NCBI RefSeq assembly: GCF_004339525.1
Contig: NZ_SMGE01000001.1
Span: 1,550,001-1,614,000, forward strand
Direction of reading: 5' to 3'
From: Flavobacterium sp. 90
GTDB taxonomy: Bacteria; Bacteroidota; Bacteroidia; Flavobacteriales; Flavobacteriaceae
DNA: 64,000 nt
How positions within the stretch are numbered: position 1 is the first letter of the stretch; each line of letters begins with the position of its first letter. This document shows, one piece after another, positions 51,459 to 59,502 of this stretch. The notes beneath the pieces were generated by a model that saw only the letters and a list, made by a program, of their open reading frames with translations, did not search any database and had not been told where the DNA came from. A program made the position numbers and the translations under genes.

Positions 51459-52547
51459 TTACAACCAAACTGCTTCTTTATTTTTAATTTTTTCAGCCAC
51501 TTTCAAAATGTCAGTAATTACTCCTCTTGAAATAGCTTGTTTGCATGCCGATGCACTCTGAATTACGATTGGAACATCTGCGTAAGATTGGGTATAAATT
51601 TCGAAAATAGTATCAGATCCTTTTAGTTGACCAATTGCCGACGAAACCGGTTCTGAAACCAATTTTACTTCTAATGTGTTTTTCTCCACATCAAATTCTC
51701 CTACATATCTTAATACATGATTATCCGCTTGTGTGATTTTTGCAATTTTGAACGATTTATCGACTGCTTCTTTATTAAGAATACCATTTTGTTCTAAATG
51801 TTCTTCCCTAAGCAAAGAATCGATTTTTATATCCGACAGATCAAAATCCTTCCCGATTTCTCTCGTCAAAATCAGTAATTTTCTGGCGGTATCATTTCCG
51901 GATAAATCTTCTTTAAAAGTCGATCGCATTAATCCGAGTAAACTCGCGTCTTTTAAAAGCGAAGAAAAAGTGGCTTCTTCTGTAGCAAATCGGTTAAAAA
52001 CATAACTCAGATTATCTGAAAAAACACCGCGAATCTTTGTAATTTTCTCTCCTGAATGATACAAATCTCTTAAGGTCTGTAAAACAGGAAAACCAGTATC
52101 AACCGATGTTTCATACAAAAACTCTTTATCATACTTTTTAAGATTTGACCTAATCTCTTTATATAAATCAATTGGCAATGTATTGGCTTTTTTATTTACC
52201 GCAACAATATTAAATCCGTTTTCAATCAATGTATTATAATGATGAATGAGTTCGTCACTTGCAGTTGCGTCAACAGCGATTAGATTCTCGAATTCATTTT
52301 CTTTGGCAAATGCAATAATATCCTGCACTTTAAAAGGAACGGCCAATTCTAAGAAATTGGTTTCCCAGGCATATCCAACGCCTTCTTTCTCGAAAAAAGC
52401 TACTGTTGAATTTGTGATAATCGGAAAATGAAAATCAACATTTCTACTTTCGAGAAAAAACTCCTGACTTTCGATAATTTGATTGATCAAAGTACTTCCG
52501 ATATTTCCAATTCCAAAAAGGATGATATTTATTTTAAGCTTTGACAT
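51459..52547 (-). CDS. hom: Homoserine dehydrogenase, single-domain, ThrA-like
   Basis: From the ATG at 52547 the protein has 362 aa; an extension to 52586 is out of character. The NAD(P) motif FGIGNIGSTLINQI resembles the HSD half of the ThrA protein encoded at 46801 over its whole length (VAVNKKANTLPIDLYKEIR, YETSVDTGFPVLQTLRDL, GVFSDNLSYVFNRF, KEDLSGNDTARKLLILTREI), so it is a detached, diverged copy. The Asn-to-Asp change in FSDNLSYVFN versus FSGTLSYLFN is notable near the active site. It follows metY and would supply homoserine when the Cys/Met leader allows transcription. Confidence 0.85.
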   Translation of the reverse strand: MSKLKINIILFGIGNIGSTLINQIIESQEFFLESRNVDFHFPIITNSTVAFFEKEGVGYAWETNFLELAVPFKVQDIIAFAKENEFENLIAVDATASDELIHHYNTLIENGFNIVAVNKKANTLPIDLYKEIRSNLKKYDKEFLYETSVDTGFPVLQTLRDLYHSGEKITKIRGVFSDNLSYVFNRFATEEATFSSLLKDASLLGLMRSTFKEDLSGNDTARKLLILTREIGKDFDLSDIKIDSLLREEHLEQNGILNKEAVDKSFKIAKITQADNHVLRYVGEFDVEKNTLEVKLVSEPVSSAIGQLKGSDTIFEIYTQSYADVPIVIQSASACKQAISRGVITDILKVAEKIKNKEAVWL

Positions 52548-52699
52548 AATTTTTAATTTATTGGGGTTAATTAAACCGTAATCCATTTTAGACGCACTAC
52601 TGTGCGCCTCTACATATATTGGTTTATTTTCTATAAAAAATCACCTCTAGTAGAACTCACACTACTAAAGGCAATTTTTCAAACAAAAAACAAAAAAAC

Positions 52700-54004
52700 C
52701 TAATTTTTATTAATGCTGTATTGCGATTGTGTTACGCTTGCGAAAACGGTTTGCAAATCAGCTATTAAATCCTCTATATCTTCAATTCCAACAGAAAGTC
52801 GGATTAAATCTTTTGAAACTCCAGTTTCTAATTGATCAGCATCAGACAATTGTTGATGCGTTGTACTTGCCGGATGAATAATTAATGATTTTGTATCACC
52901 AATATTCGCCAAAAGCGAGAACAATTTTGTCTCATCGACTACTTTTTTAGCAGCTTCAAAACCACCTTTTAATCCAAAAGTGATTACACCACTTTGTCCT
53001 TTTGGTAAATATTGCTGCGCCAGATCATAATATTTATTGTTTTTTAAACCTGGATAATTTACCCAAACTACCTCATCTTGCTTTTCTAACCATGAGGCCA
53101 GAGCCAAAGCATTTTCGCTATGTTTCTTAATTCGAATTGGTAAAGTTTCTAATCCCTGAATAATTTGAAAAGCATTAAACGGACTCAAAGCTGCGCCAAA
53201 ATCACGCAATCCTTCGATTCTTGCTTTTGCTATGAAAGCTGCATTTCCTAAAGCTTCGTGATAAACTAGTCCGTGATATCCTGCTGAAGGTTCTGTAAAC
53301 TCAGGAAATTTTCCGTTTGACCAGTCAAATTTTCCTGCGTCAATAATTGCGCCTCCTAAAGAAGTTCCGTTTCCTGAAATATATTTAGTTAAAGAGTGAA
53401 TTACGATATCCGCTCCGTACTCAATTGGATTCAATAAATAAGGAGTAGCAACCGTATTGTCTACAATAAAAGGAACTTTGAAGTTTTTGGCTTCCGCCGA
53501 AATTCCTTTCAGATCTAATACATCTAATTTTGGATTTCCCAGAGATTCTACAAAGAATGCTCTTGTGTTTTCTTTGGCCGCTTTTGTGAAATTTTCGGAT
53601 TTAGACGGATCTACAAAAGTTGTTGTGATCCCTAAACGCGGCAAAGTTACATTTAGCAAATTATAAGTTCCGCCATACAAACTGTTTGAAGCCACGATAT
53701 GATCTCCCGCTTTTAGCAAAGTCAATAATGCTGTCGAAATTGCCGATGCTCCAGAAGCTGTAACGACAGCTCCAATTCCGCCTTCAAGCGCTGCTAATCT
53801 TTGTTCTAAAACATCGTTTGTTGGATTATTTAATCGAGTGTAGATAAATCCGGCTTCGGCAAGACCAAATAAATTGGCAGCATGATCTGAATCATTAAAT
53901 ACATATGAAGATGTTTGATAAATAGGCACTGCTCTTGTTCCTGCATTTTTAGTAACATCGTGTCCTGCGTGTAGTGCGTTTGTTGCAAATTTTTGTGTGC
54001 TCAT
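52700..54004 (-). CDS. metY: O-acetylhomoserine sulfhydrylase (MetY-type)
   Basis: The 434-aa PLP enzyme of the Cys/Met family has FATNALHAGHDVTKNAGTRA, IYTRLNNPTNDVLEQRLAALEGG, VTASGASAISTALLTLL, VDNTVATPYLLNP and Lys207 in VIHSLTKYISGNGTSLGG. This long form with YQTSSYVF is the O-acetylhomoserine aminocarboxypropyltransferase type, which makes homocysteine directly from sulfide, the end product of the sulfate operon in this window. It lies 70 bp after the small 63-aa ORF and downstream of Cys/Met leader 2, with hom as the next gene. Confidence 0.93.
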   Translation of the reverse strand: MSTQKFATNALHAGHDVTKNAGTRAVPIYQTSSYVFNDSDHAANLFGLAEAGFIYTRLNNPTNDVLEQRLAALEGGIGAVVTASGASAISTALLTLLKAGDHIVASNSLYGGTYNLLNVTLPRLGITTTFVDPSKSENFTKAAKENTRAFFVESLGNPKLDVLDLKGISAEAKNFKVPFIVDNTVATPYLLNPIEYGADIVIHSLTKYISGNGTSLGGAIIDAGKFDWSNGKFPEFTEPSAGYHGLVYHEALGNAAFIAKARIEGLRDFGAALSPFNAFQIIQGLETLPIRIKKHSENALALASWLEKQDEVVWVNYPGLKNNKYYDLAQQYLPKGQSGVITFGLKGGFEAAKKVVDETKLFSLLANIGDTKSLIIHPASTTHQQLSDADQLETGVSKDLIRLSVGIEDIEDLIADLQTVFASVTQSQYSINKN

Positions 54005-54074
54005 GATCTTAGTTTTTTAGGTATTGTTAATACTATTATATATTGTTATTGAAATTGTTTCTTTTGAAATTGAC

Positions 54075-54266
54075 TTATTGTATAAAAAAATCTTCTCCTT
54101 CTTCTTCAAGGCTATACATTAGAAGCAGTAATGATTTTTGACTTTTTATGTCTTGTTCTACATTTAGTCTTATAACTTCTCTTGATACATCTTCAGATTT
54201 ATTATTGTTGTTTTGAGAGTCGTTTCTCAATAAATACTCTACTGCAATTGAATTTAATGTTCTCAT
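54075..54266 (-). CDS. Small 63-aa protein of the Cys/Met-leader regulon (copy B)
   Basis: This 63-codon ORF begins 33 nt after the attenuator hairpin and ends 70 bp before metY. Its C-terminus SLLLLMYSLEEEGEDFFIQ matches that of the ORF at 50653-50844, and both start M-x-T-x-N. The middle is Asn/Glu/Lys-rich and differs. The repeated order leader peptide, terminator, 63-aa gene, homocysteine-forming enzyme suggests a functional small protein rather than chance. The function is unknown. Confidence 0.6.
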   Translation of the reverse strand: MRTLNSIAVEYLLRNDSQNNNNKSEDVSREVIRLNVEQDIKSQKSLLLLMYSLEEEGEDFFIQ

Positions 54267-54298
54267 AATTTGAAATTTTAAAAGTGTTGAAATAAAAA

Positions 54299-54329
54299 AA
54301 GCCCTTTCGGATGGCTACCAAAAGGGCTT
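54299..54329 (-). terminator. Attenuator terminator after Cys/Met leader 2
   Basis: The minus-strand arms AAGCCCTTTTGG and CCGAAAGGGCTT have a 7-nt loop and a following T-run. The alternative antiterminator pairs GUUGCCAAAAG, the last codons of the leader (complement of 54364-54374), with CUUUUGGUAGC (complement of 54314-54324), 11 bp with G-U wobbles, which removes the 5' arm. Confidence 0.87.
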
Positions 54330-54360
54330 ATAGTTCTAACTATAACAAAGATTTACTCTT

Positions 54361-54441
54361 TCACTTTTGGCAACAGCAATTTTGGATGCACACTTGCATC
54401 ATCTCACAACATATCATCATATTATTTGCTATTGTTTTCAT
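54361..54441 (-). CDS. Cysteine/methionine-rich leader peptide 2 (metY attenuator)
   Basis: A 26-codon frame begins with ATG (54439-54441) and ends TGA (54361-54363). Met is at 1, 8, 9, 14 and 15 and Cys at 11, 12, 18, 22, 23 and 24, so 11 of 26 codons are Met or Cys, including MM, CC, MM and CCC runs. Such bias is the hallmark of a leader that senses charged tRNA. The terminal Cys-Cys-Gln-Lys codons themselves form one strand of the antiterminator. The metY terminator follows 31 nt after the stop. Confidence 0.85.
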   Translation of the reverse strand: MKTIANNMMICCEMMQVCIQNCCCQK

Positions 54442-54492
54442 TTTCGTATTATTTAAATTAATTCATTTTTAAGTTCGACTAATTTGATAGAG

Positions 54493-54524
54493 TAAATATA
54501 GAAACTAATTTTAGAACTACCAAA
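54493..54524 (-). promoter_or_regulatory. Promoter of Cys/Met leader 2 transcript
   Basis: TTTG (54521-54524), 20 bp, TATATTTA (54493-54500) on the minus strand. The bases after TTTG (GGT-A-G) are shared with the promoter of leader 3. Confidence 0.55.
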
Positions 54525-54590
54525 TTAAAAAATGATATTTTGTATTATTTTTTTTTAAGCCCTGTAAATGCTGGAGTTTGCTTTTAAAAA

Positions 54591-54758
54591 ATTTAGCCCG
54601 CGGATCTTGCGGATTAAACGGATTTGCACCGATTTATTTTATTTGTTTTGCAATTAATTAAAAAGTTTAACCACTCCCGATAGCTATCGGGATAAAGGAT
54701 TAAAATGATTAAAAAAAATCTGTGCAAATCCGTTTAATCTGCCAAACCCGTGGCCAAT
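54591..54758. repeat. Long inverted repeat with central CCCGATAGCTATCGGG
   Basis: About 42-nt arms containing GATTAAACGGATTTGCAC (54610s) and its reverse complement (54723-54740) flank a 16-bp perfect palindrome near 54676-54691. It lies 10 bp after the end of the large receptor gene and could act as its terminator. The family is the same as 15688 and 59503. Confidence 0.65.
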
Positions 54759-54768
54759 CTTTATATTT

Positions 54769-57615
54769 TTAGAATTTGAAACTTAGTCTTGCAAAACCAA
54801 ATCTTCCGTTCAATCCAAATTGTGATACTGCTCTTGAATAAGCAAACTGATTTGCGTTTGTCAAATCTGTACTTGGCGCAGGAGACAATGTTGGAGTTGT
54901 ATTTGTAAATGCCGGAGTTGCAGGATTATTTCTATCCGGATAAACGTCTCCTATATTATTAAACCCAATCGTAAATCTGAATTTTTCGTTGATTTGATAT
55001 CCTGCTGATAAATCGGTTACAATTTTTGCACTATAAACAGGATGTTCGTAAACTGAAGATGATCCGTCTAAGTTTACATCTGTCGCTCCAGGATCAGTAA
55101 CTTTTCCGAAATAGCTGTTTCTTAAATAGATATCCAGTTTTTTAATACTGAAAGTTGTCATCAAGTTCGCTTTCAATTTAGGAATCGCTTCTTCTAAATA
55201 AATTCTGCTTGATTCCGGGAAAAATGAATATTTATAAGGATCTCCACCTGCATCAATAATAGATTGAGGAACATTTAAATCTCCTACTCTTTTTGTTTCA
55301 TTATAACTTAAAGCAAGATCATTTCTGATCACAAAATCAGGAATAACATCATATTTCTGAGAAATTACAACATCGATACCTTTAGTTTCAGAGTTGATTC
55401 CGTTAGTCCAGAACGAAGCTCTTTCGACACCTTTTAAATCAAATGCTTGTTGAAACAATGTCAATGCCTCCTTTTGTGCCGGCGATGTTGCGGCATCTAT
55501 TTGCGCAGTTGTTGGTCTTGCATATTGTCCTGTCAATACAACTCTGTCGTCGATTCTTGTAAAATAAGCATCTGTTGCAATCGTAATATTTGCTTCAGGA
55601 ATTTTGAATGTGAATCCTGTACTGATACTTTTAGATTTTTCAGGTTTCAAATCTTCAACTCCAATACTTTTTGCCGCTTGAGAATCATTTGTAAAATATC
55701 CAACCTGATAAGGAGAACCGTTTATAAATTGTGTAGAACTGCTTTCAAAATATTTTTGCTGTAATGATGGCGCTCTAAAACCAGTTTGTCCTGAAATTCT
55801 CCAATTGATATTATCTGTTAATTTCAAAAGAGACGCTAATTTAAAAGTAACTGTACTTCCAAAATCAGAATAATTCTCATAACGTGCAGCACCATTTAAA
55901 AGCCATTTTTCTGTAGCATTTAATTCTAAATCAATATAAGCGGCACCACTTTTTCTATCTCTTTCTTTAGCATCAGATGGTTGAAATCCTGAGAAACCTT
56001 GTGCTCCGGCTCCACGTTTGTTTCCAAAAAAGTCTGTAACAATTAATGGTGAATTACTTGGTAAAATTCCCGAAACCAAATTTCCGTTTATATCATACAA
56101 TCCGTAAGATGCTTCTTCTCCTGCTTTTATCTGATAGTTTTCATATCTGAATTCTCCACCAAAAGCAACGTTCAATCCTGCTAAAACATCATACTTTTTA
56201 CTGAAGTCTAAGTTGGTTGTACTTTGTAAAAACGAAACTTTACCAGCATCAAAACTTGTAGGCGAATTTGTTCCTAAAGTTGCATTAATAGTATTGTTTA
56301 CATCATATTTAAAAGAGTTTGATCCTAAGTTTGTACTTAAATCTGTATCAAAACCAAATAATTGAGTTGTAACTCCAACTGCTGCCGAAGCATCCAGAAT
56401 GTCAGACTCTATTTCCGGTAAAAAACCATTTGAATACACTTGCGTGAAAGTTCCGGAACCATTTGGCAATCTGTTAAAAGCATACGATTTTCCGTTTCTA
56501 TAAGATACTCCACCAAAAGAATATAAAGATGTAATATCGCTTAGCGGATATTTTGCATTATAATAAGCTTGTCCCGAAGCCAATTCTGACTGACCAACAC
56601 TCATATTATAATCACTTCTTTGCTGACCTCTGTACGCCAATTCATTATTGGTTGCATCAAAATTCAAAGCTGTTTGCATTTGAGCAATAGTCGTAGCCGA
56701 AGAAATTGCAGTTTGCTGTGCAGTTGTAAAATAACTTACTTGCGGCGCATATTGTTTTAACGAACTAAGAATTTGCGCTGAGTTTGCTGTATTGTTAATA
56801 TTGCTGAACAAAGAATTAATTTGAACACCATCCTGAGCTGCTCTGTTTTCGACAGCATTGTAACCATTAAAAATTGGGTTACTTCTAATTCCTGCTCTGC
56901 TTGTTGCTTGTCTGGTTACGGCACTGGCAGTAACATTTAGAAAACTTCCTGTTTTACCCAAAGAAGTTCCGTAATTCAAGTCTGCTTGAAGAGTTTGTCC
57001 ATCAGATCCGCCTTTAAAATTATTAGATCCCGAAGATAAGTTAGTTCCATATTGAACCCCTCCCGAAATAAAATTGGCATTCTTTTTCAATACAATATTA
57101 ATAACTCCCGCAATTGCATCTGAACCATATTGTGCTGCTGCTCCATCACGCAAAACCTCGATTCTCTCGATAGCAAATGATGGAATTGCATTCAAATCTG
57201 TTCCAACAGATCCTCTTCCCGGAGAACCATTAATGTTTACCAATGCACTTGTATGTCTGCGTTTACCATTTACCAAAATCAAAACCTGATCTGGTCCTAA
57301 ACCTCTTAATTGTGCCGGATCTACGTGATCTGTTGCATCTGCAGTAGAAGTTGCGTTACTGGTAAATGATGGCGCAACATAATTTAAAATCTGAGTCACA
57401 CTGGTTTGTGGCGAGCCTTTAGTGATTTCAGAAATATTAAAAACATCAACTGGAACAGGCACATCTGTTTTTACTCTGTTTTTACTTCTTGACCCAACTA
57501 TTGTCACTTCAGACAATTCATTATTCTTTAAGCTGTCCTGCTCTTTTTTATTTTCCTGTGCATAAATGCCTGAAAATGTTAGAAGACCTAAAGCTATTAC
57601 TAGATTTCTTTTCAT
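54769..57615 (-). CDS. Large TonB-dependent receptor under Cys/Met attenuator control
   Basis: The 948-aa protein has a signal peptide ending YAQ (about residue 20) and no carboxypeptidase-like domain. Its plug is at about 33-180 (LSEVTIVGSRSKNR, VPVPVDVFNISEI, QILNYVAPSFTSN, AQLRGLGPDQVLILVNGKRRHTSALVN, IERIEVLRDGAAAQYGSDAIAGVINIVLKK). A large barrel ends GRFGFARLSFKF. Its transcript starts with leader 3 (Met and Cys codons) and an attenuator, so it is probably made when Cys or Met is scarce and may import a sulfur compound. There is no SusD-like partner and no cobalamin riboswitch, so it is not an obvious BtuB. Confidence 0.9.
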   Translation of the reverse strand: MKRNLVIALGLLTFSGIYAQENKKEQDSLKNNELSEVTIVGSRSKNRVKTDVPVPVDVFNISEITKGSPQTSVTQILNYVAPSFTSNATSTADATDHVDPAQLRGLGPDQVLILVNGKRRHTSALVNINGSPGRGSVGTDLNAIPSFAIERIEVLRDGAAAQYGSDAIAGVINIVLKKNANFISGGVQYGTNLSSGSNNFKGGSDGQTLQADLNYGTSLGKTGSFLNVTASAVTRQATSRAGIRSNPIFNGYNAVENRAAQDGVQINSLFSNINNTANSAQILSSLKQYAPQVSYFTTAQQTAISSATTIAQMQTALNFDATNNELAYRGQQRSDYNMSVGQSELASGQAYYNAKYPLSDITSLYSFGGVSYRNGKSYAFNRLPNGSGTFTQVYSNGFLPEIESDILDASAAVGVTTQLFGFDTDLSTNLGSNSFKYDVNNTINATLGTNSPTSFDAGKVSFLQSTTNLDFSKKYDVLAGLNVAFGGEFRYENYQIKAGEEASYGLYDINGNLVSGILPSNSPLIVTDFFGNKRGAGAQGFSGFQPSDAKERDRKSGAAYIDLELNATEKWLLNGAARYENYSDFGSTVTFKLASLLKLTDNINWRISGQTGFRAPSLQQKYFESSSTQFINGSPYQVGYFTNDSQAAKSIGVEDLKPEKSKSISTGFTFKIPEANITIATDAYFTRIDDRVVLTGQYARPTTAQIDAATSPAQKEALTLFQQAFDLKGVERASFWTNGINSETKGIDVVISQKYDVIPDFVIRNDLALSYNETKRVGDLNVPQSIIDAGGDPYKYSFFPESSRIYLEEAIPKLKANLMTTFSIKKLDIYLRNSYFGKVTDPGATDVNLDGSSSVYEHPVYSAKIVTDLSAGYQINEKFRFTIGFNNIGDVYPDRNNPATPAFTNTTPTLSPAPSTDLTNANQFAYSRAVSQFGLNGRFGFARLSFKF

Positions 57616-57689
57616 TACTTCTTTTTGGTATTTATTATTACTTTGGGTTAAAAATGATTTACAATTTGGTTTCTTTTTTGAAATAAAAA

Positions 57690-57713
57690 AACCCCTGCTG
57701 TTTAGCAGAGGTT
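57690..57713 (-). terminator. Attenuator terminator after Cys/Met leader 3
   Basis: The minus-strand arms AACCTCTGCT and AGCAGGGGTT have a 4-nt loop and are followed by seven T. The leader codons GCA GAG (complement of 57751-57756) can pair with CUCUGC of the 5' arm (complement of 57705-57710) as a shorter, 6-bp antiterminator. Confidence 0.8.
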
Positions 57714-57738
57714 CTATGTATATTTTTTTGAAAAAAAA

Positions 57739-57804
57739 CTACAACAGCGTCTCTGCGGAAGGCTCCGGCATCTTACAAGACATATTGCACATTGTTAATT
57801 TCAT
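57739..57804 (-). CDS. Methionine/cysteine-rich leader peptide 3 (TonB receptor attenuator)
   Basis: A 21-codon frame begins with ATG (57802-57804) and ends TAG (57739-57741). Met is at 1, 5, 8 and 12 and Cys at 6 and 10, a cluster in the first 12 codons. The remainder (PEPSAETLL) includes the GCA-GAG codons that can form the antiterminator. The terminator begins 25 nt after the stop. The bias favours Met over Cys, unlike leader 1, so the three leaders may weigh the two amino acids differently. Confidence 0.75.
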   Translation of the reverse strand: MKLTMCNMSCKMPEPSAETLL

Positions 57805-57826
57805 TTGTTGGATTAATTTGATGGGG

Positions 57827-57858
57827 CAAATTTGCAAACTATTTTTTAATCGACCAAA
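57827..57858 (-). promoter_or_regulatory. Promoter of Cys/Met leader 3 transcript
   Basis: TTTG (57855-57858), 20 bp, CAAATTTG (57827-57834) on the minus strand, about 25 bp before the leader ATG. Spacing is identical to the promoters of leader 2, metX and metH. Confidence 0.5.
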
Positions 57859-57946
57859 CAAAAACAGAAATAATTTCTATTACCCTATCAAAATAGTATG
57901 TTATGTTAAATTTCTGCTTATAAAATTAAAAAAAACAGAAGTTTAA

Positions 57947-57976
57947 TTTGCAAATCAAAATGGTTTTATACCTTTG
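57947..57976 (+). promoter_or_regulatory. Promoter of metK
   Basis: TTTG (57947-57950), 18 bp, TACCTTTG (57969-57976). The transcript would begin right at the SAM-II-like aptamer. It is divergent from the TonB receptor leader promoter. Confidence 0.65.
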
Positions 57977-57985
57977 CACCCGAAT

Positions 57986-58092
57986 ACAGAGGAAAAATTT
58001 GAACTGATTGCAACCTCTTCATAATGAAACGGTTCGTTATGAATACTGAAAGATTGATTTCAGTAGTAAAAAATGCTAAAGCAGAAATTCTC
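57986..58092 (+). promoter_or_regulatory. SAM-II-type (long-loop) riboswitch of metK
   Basis: P1 pairs AGAGG (57988-57992) with CCTCT (58014-58018) around a loop ending ATTGCAA, as in SAM-II. Two extra hairpins follow (TCATAA/TTATGA and ACTGAAA/TTTCAGT), then AATGCTAAAGC. The 3' segment GCAGAAATT (58081-58089) can pair with loop bases AATTT (57996-58000) and TTGC, giving the SAM-II pseudoknot. The extra hairpins match the long-loop variant reported in Bacteroidota. It lies about 58 nt before metK and probably represses translation when SAM is high. Confidence 0.75.
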
Positions 58093-58149
58093 CTTTAGCC
58101 CTTTTTAAGCAATTTTTTTTCTCACTTAATTTTAATTTAATAAATTATT

Positions 58150-59400
58150 ATGGCTTATTTATTTACGTCAGAATCTGTTAGTGAAGGGCATCCAGACAAA
58201 GTTGCAGATCAAATTTCGGATGCATTAATTGATAACTTTTTGGCATTTGACGCTGATTCAAAAGTAGCTTGTGAGACTCTGGTTACTACAGGTCAGGTAA
58301 TTTTAGCAGGTGAAGTAAAATCGAATACCTATCTTGATGTGCAGCAAATTGCTCGCGAAGTAATCCGTAAAATTGGATATACTAAAAGCGAATATATGTT
58401 TGAGGCAAATTCTTGTGGAATTCTTTCGGCTATTCACGAACAATCTGCTGATATTAATCAAGGTGTTGACAGAGCTAAGCCAGAAGAGCAAGGTGCTGGA
58501 GACCAAGGAATGATGTTTGGTTACGCAACTAACGAAACTGAAAACTACATGCCATTGGCACTTGATTTATCTCATAAATTATTACAAGAACTTGCAATTT
58601 TAAGACGCGAGAATAGTGAAATCACTTATTTACGTCCTGATGCAAAATCGCAAGTAACGTTAGAATATAGCGATGATAACAAACCAACTCGTATTGATGC
58701 GATTGTAATCTCGACTCAACACGATGATTTTGATGAAGAAGCTACAATGTTGGCTAAAATCAAAAAAGATGTTATCGAAATCTTGATTCCAAGAATCATT
58801 GCAAAAAATCCAACTCACGCGCATTTATTCAATGATAAAATCAACTACCATATTAACCCAACAGGAAAATTCGTTATTGGAGGACCTCACGGAGATACTG
58901 GTTTAACAGGAAGAAAAATCATTGTTGATACTTATGGTGGAAAAGGTGCTCACGGTGGTGGTGCATTCTCTGGAAAAGATCCAAGTAAAGTTGATAGAAG
59001 TGCTGCTTATGCTACACGTCATATCGCTAAAAACTTAGTTGCTGCTGGTGTTGCTGACGAAATCTTAGTACAGGTTTCTTACGCAATTGGAGTTGCTGAA
59101 CCAATGGGTATTTTCATTGAAACTTACGGAACTGCAAAAGTTGATTTAACTAACGGTGAAATCGCTAAAAAAGTAGAAGCTATCTTTGATATGCGTCCTT
59201 ACTTTATCGAGCAACGTTTGAAATTAAGAAATCCAATTTATAGCGAAACTGCTGCTTACGGACACATGGGACGTACGCCAGAAGTGGTAACTAAAACTTT
59301 TTCTGCTCCGGGAGGACATGTAAAAACTGTTACTGTTGAGCTATTTACTTGGGAAAAACTTGATTTCGTAGACAAAGTAAAAGCTGAATTTGGATTGTAA
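58150..59400 (+). CDS. metK: S-adenosylmethionine synthetase
   Basis: The 416-aa enzyme has all MetK landmarks: [15 protein letters not shown] with His14, the [12 protein letters not shown] motif, [22 protein letters not shown] and the P-loop-like [19 protein letters not shown]. It joins ATP and methionine to make SAM, closing the pathway from sulfate (sulfate operon) through homocysteine (metX/Y/Z), methionine (metH) to SAM, which then feeds back on the riboswitches. The ATG at 58150 follows the SAM-II-like element and a terminator follows the gene. Confidence 0.97.
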   Translation: MAYLFTSESVSEGHPDKVADQISDALIDNFLAFDADSKVACETLVTTGQVILAGEVKSNTYLDVQQIAREVIRKIGYTKSEYMFEANSCGILSAIHEQSADINQGVDRAKPEEQGAGDQGMMFGYATNETENYMPLALDLSHKLLQELAILRRENSEITYLRPDAKSQVTLEYSDDNKPTRIDAIVISTQHDDFDEEATMLAKIKKDVIEILIPRIIAKNPTHAHLFNDKINYHINPTGKFVIGGPHGDTGLTGRKIIVDTYGGKGAHGGGAFSGKDPSKVDRSAAYATRHIAKNLVAAGVADEILVQVSYAIGVAEPMGIFIETYGTAKVDLTNGEIAKKVEAIFDMRPYFIEQRLKLRNPIYSETAAYGHMGRTPEVVTKTFSAPGGHVKTVTVELFTWEKLDFVDKVKAEFGL

Positions 59401-59425
59401 TTCAATCTGAAACATTTACATACAT

Positions 59426-59462
59426 AAAGAGGCTGTCTATTCATTTAGACAGCCTCTTTTAT
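59426..59462 (+). terminator. Intrinsic terminator after metK
   Basis: The arms AAAGAGGCTGTCT / AGACAGCCTCTTT have an 8-nt loop and are followed by a T-run 26 bp after the stop. Confidence 0.93.
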
Positions 59463-59502
59463 TTTTACTGGATTTTGAATATTTAAATCTGTGTGTTTAT
59501 TT

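Noticed and set aside
57690..57858. Cobalamin riboswitch or BtuB assignment for the large receptor
   Set aside because: No cobalamin-box sequence is visible in the leader; instead there is a Met/Cys-rich ORF with an attenuator.
57489..57946. Two plus-strand open frames (57489-57686 and 57566-57946) before metK
   Set aside because: They are antisense to the receptor start and the leader-3 attenuator and have no coding character; the minus-strand leader explains the conserved structure.
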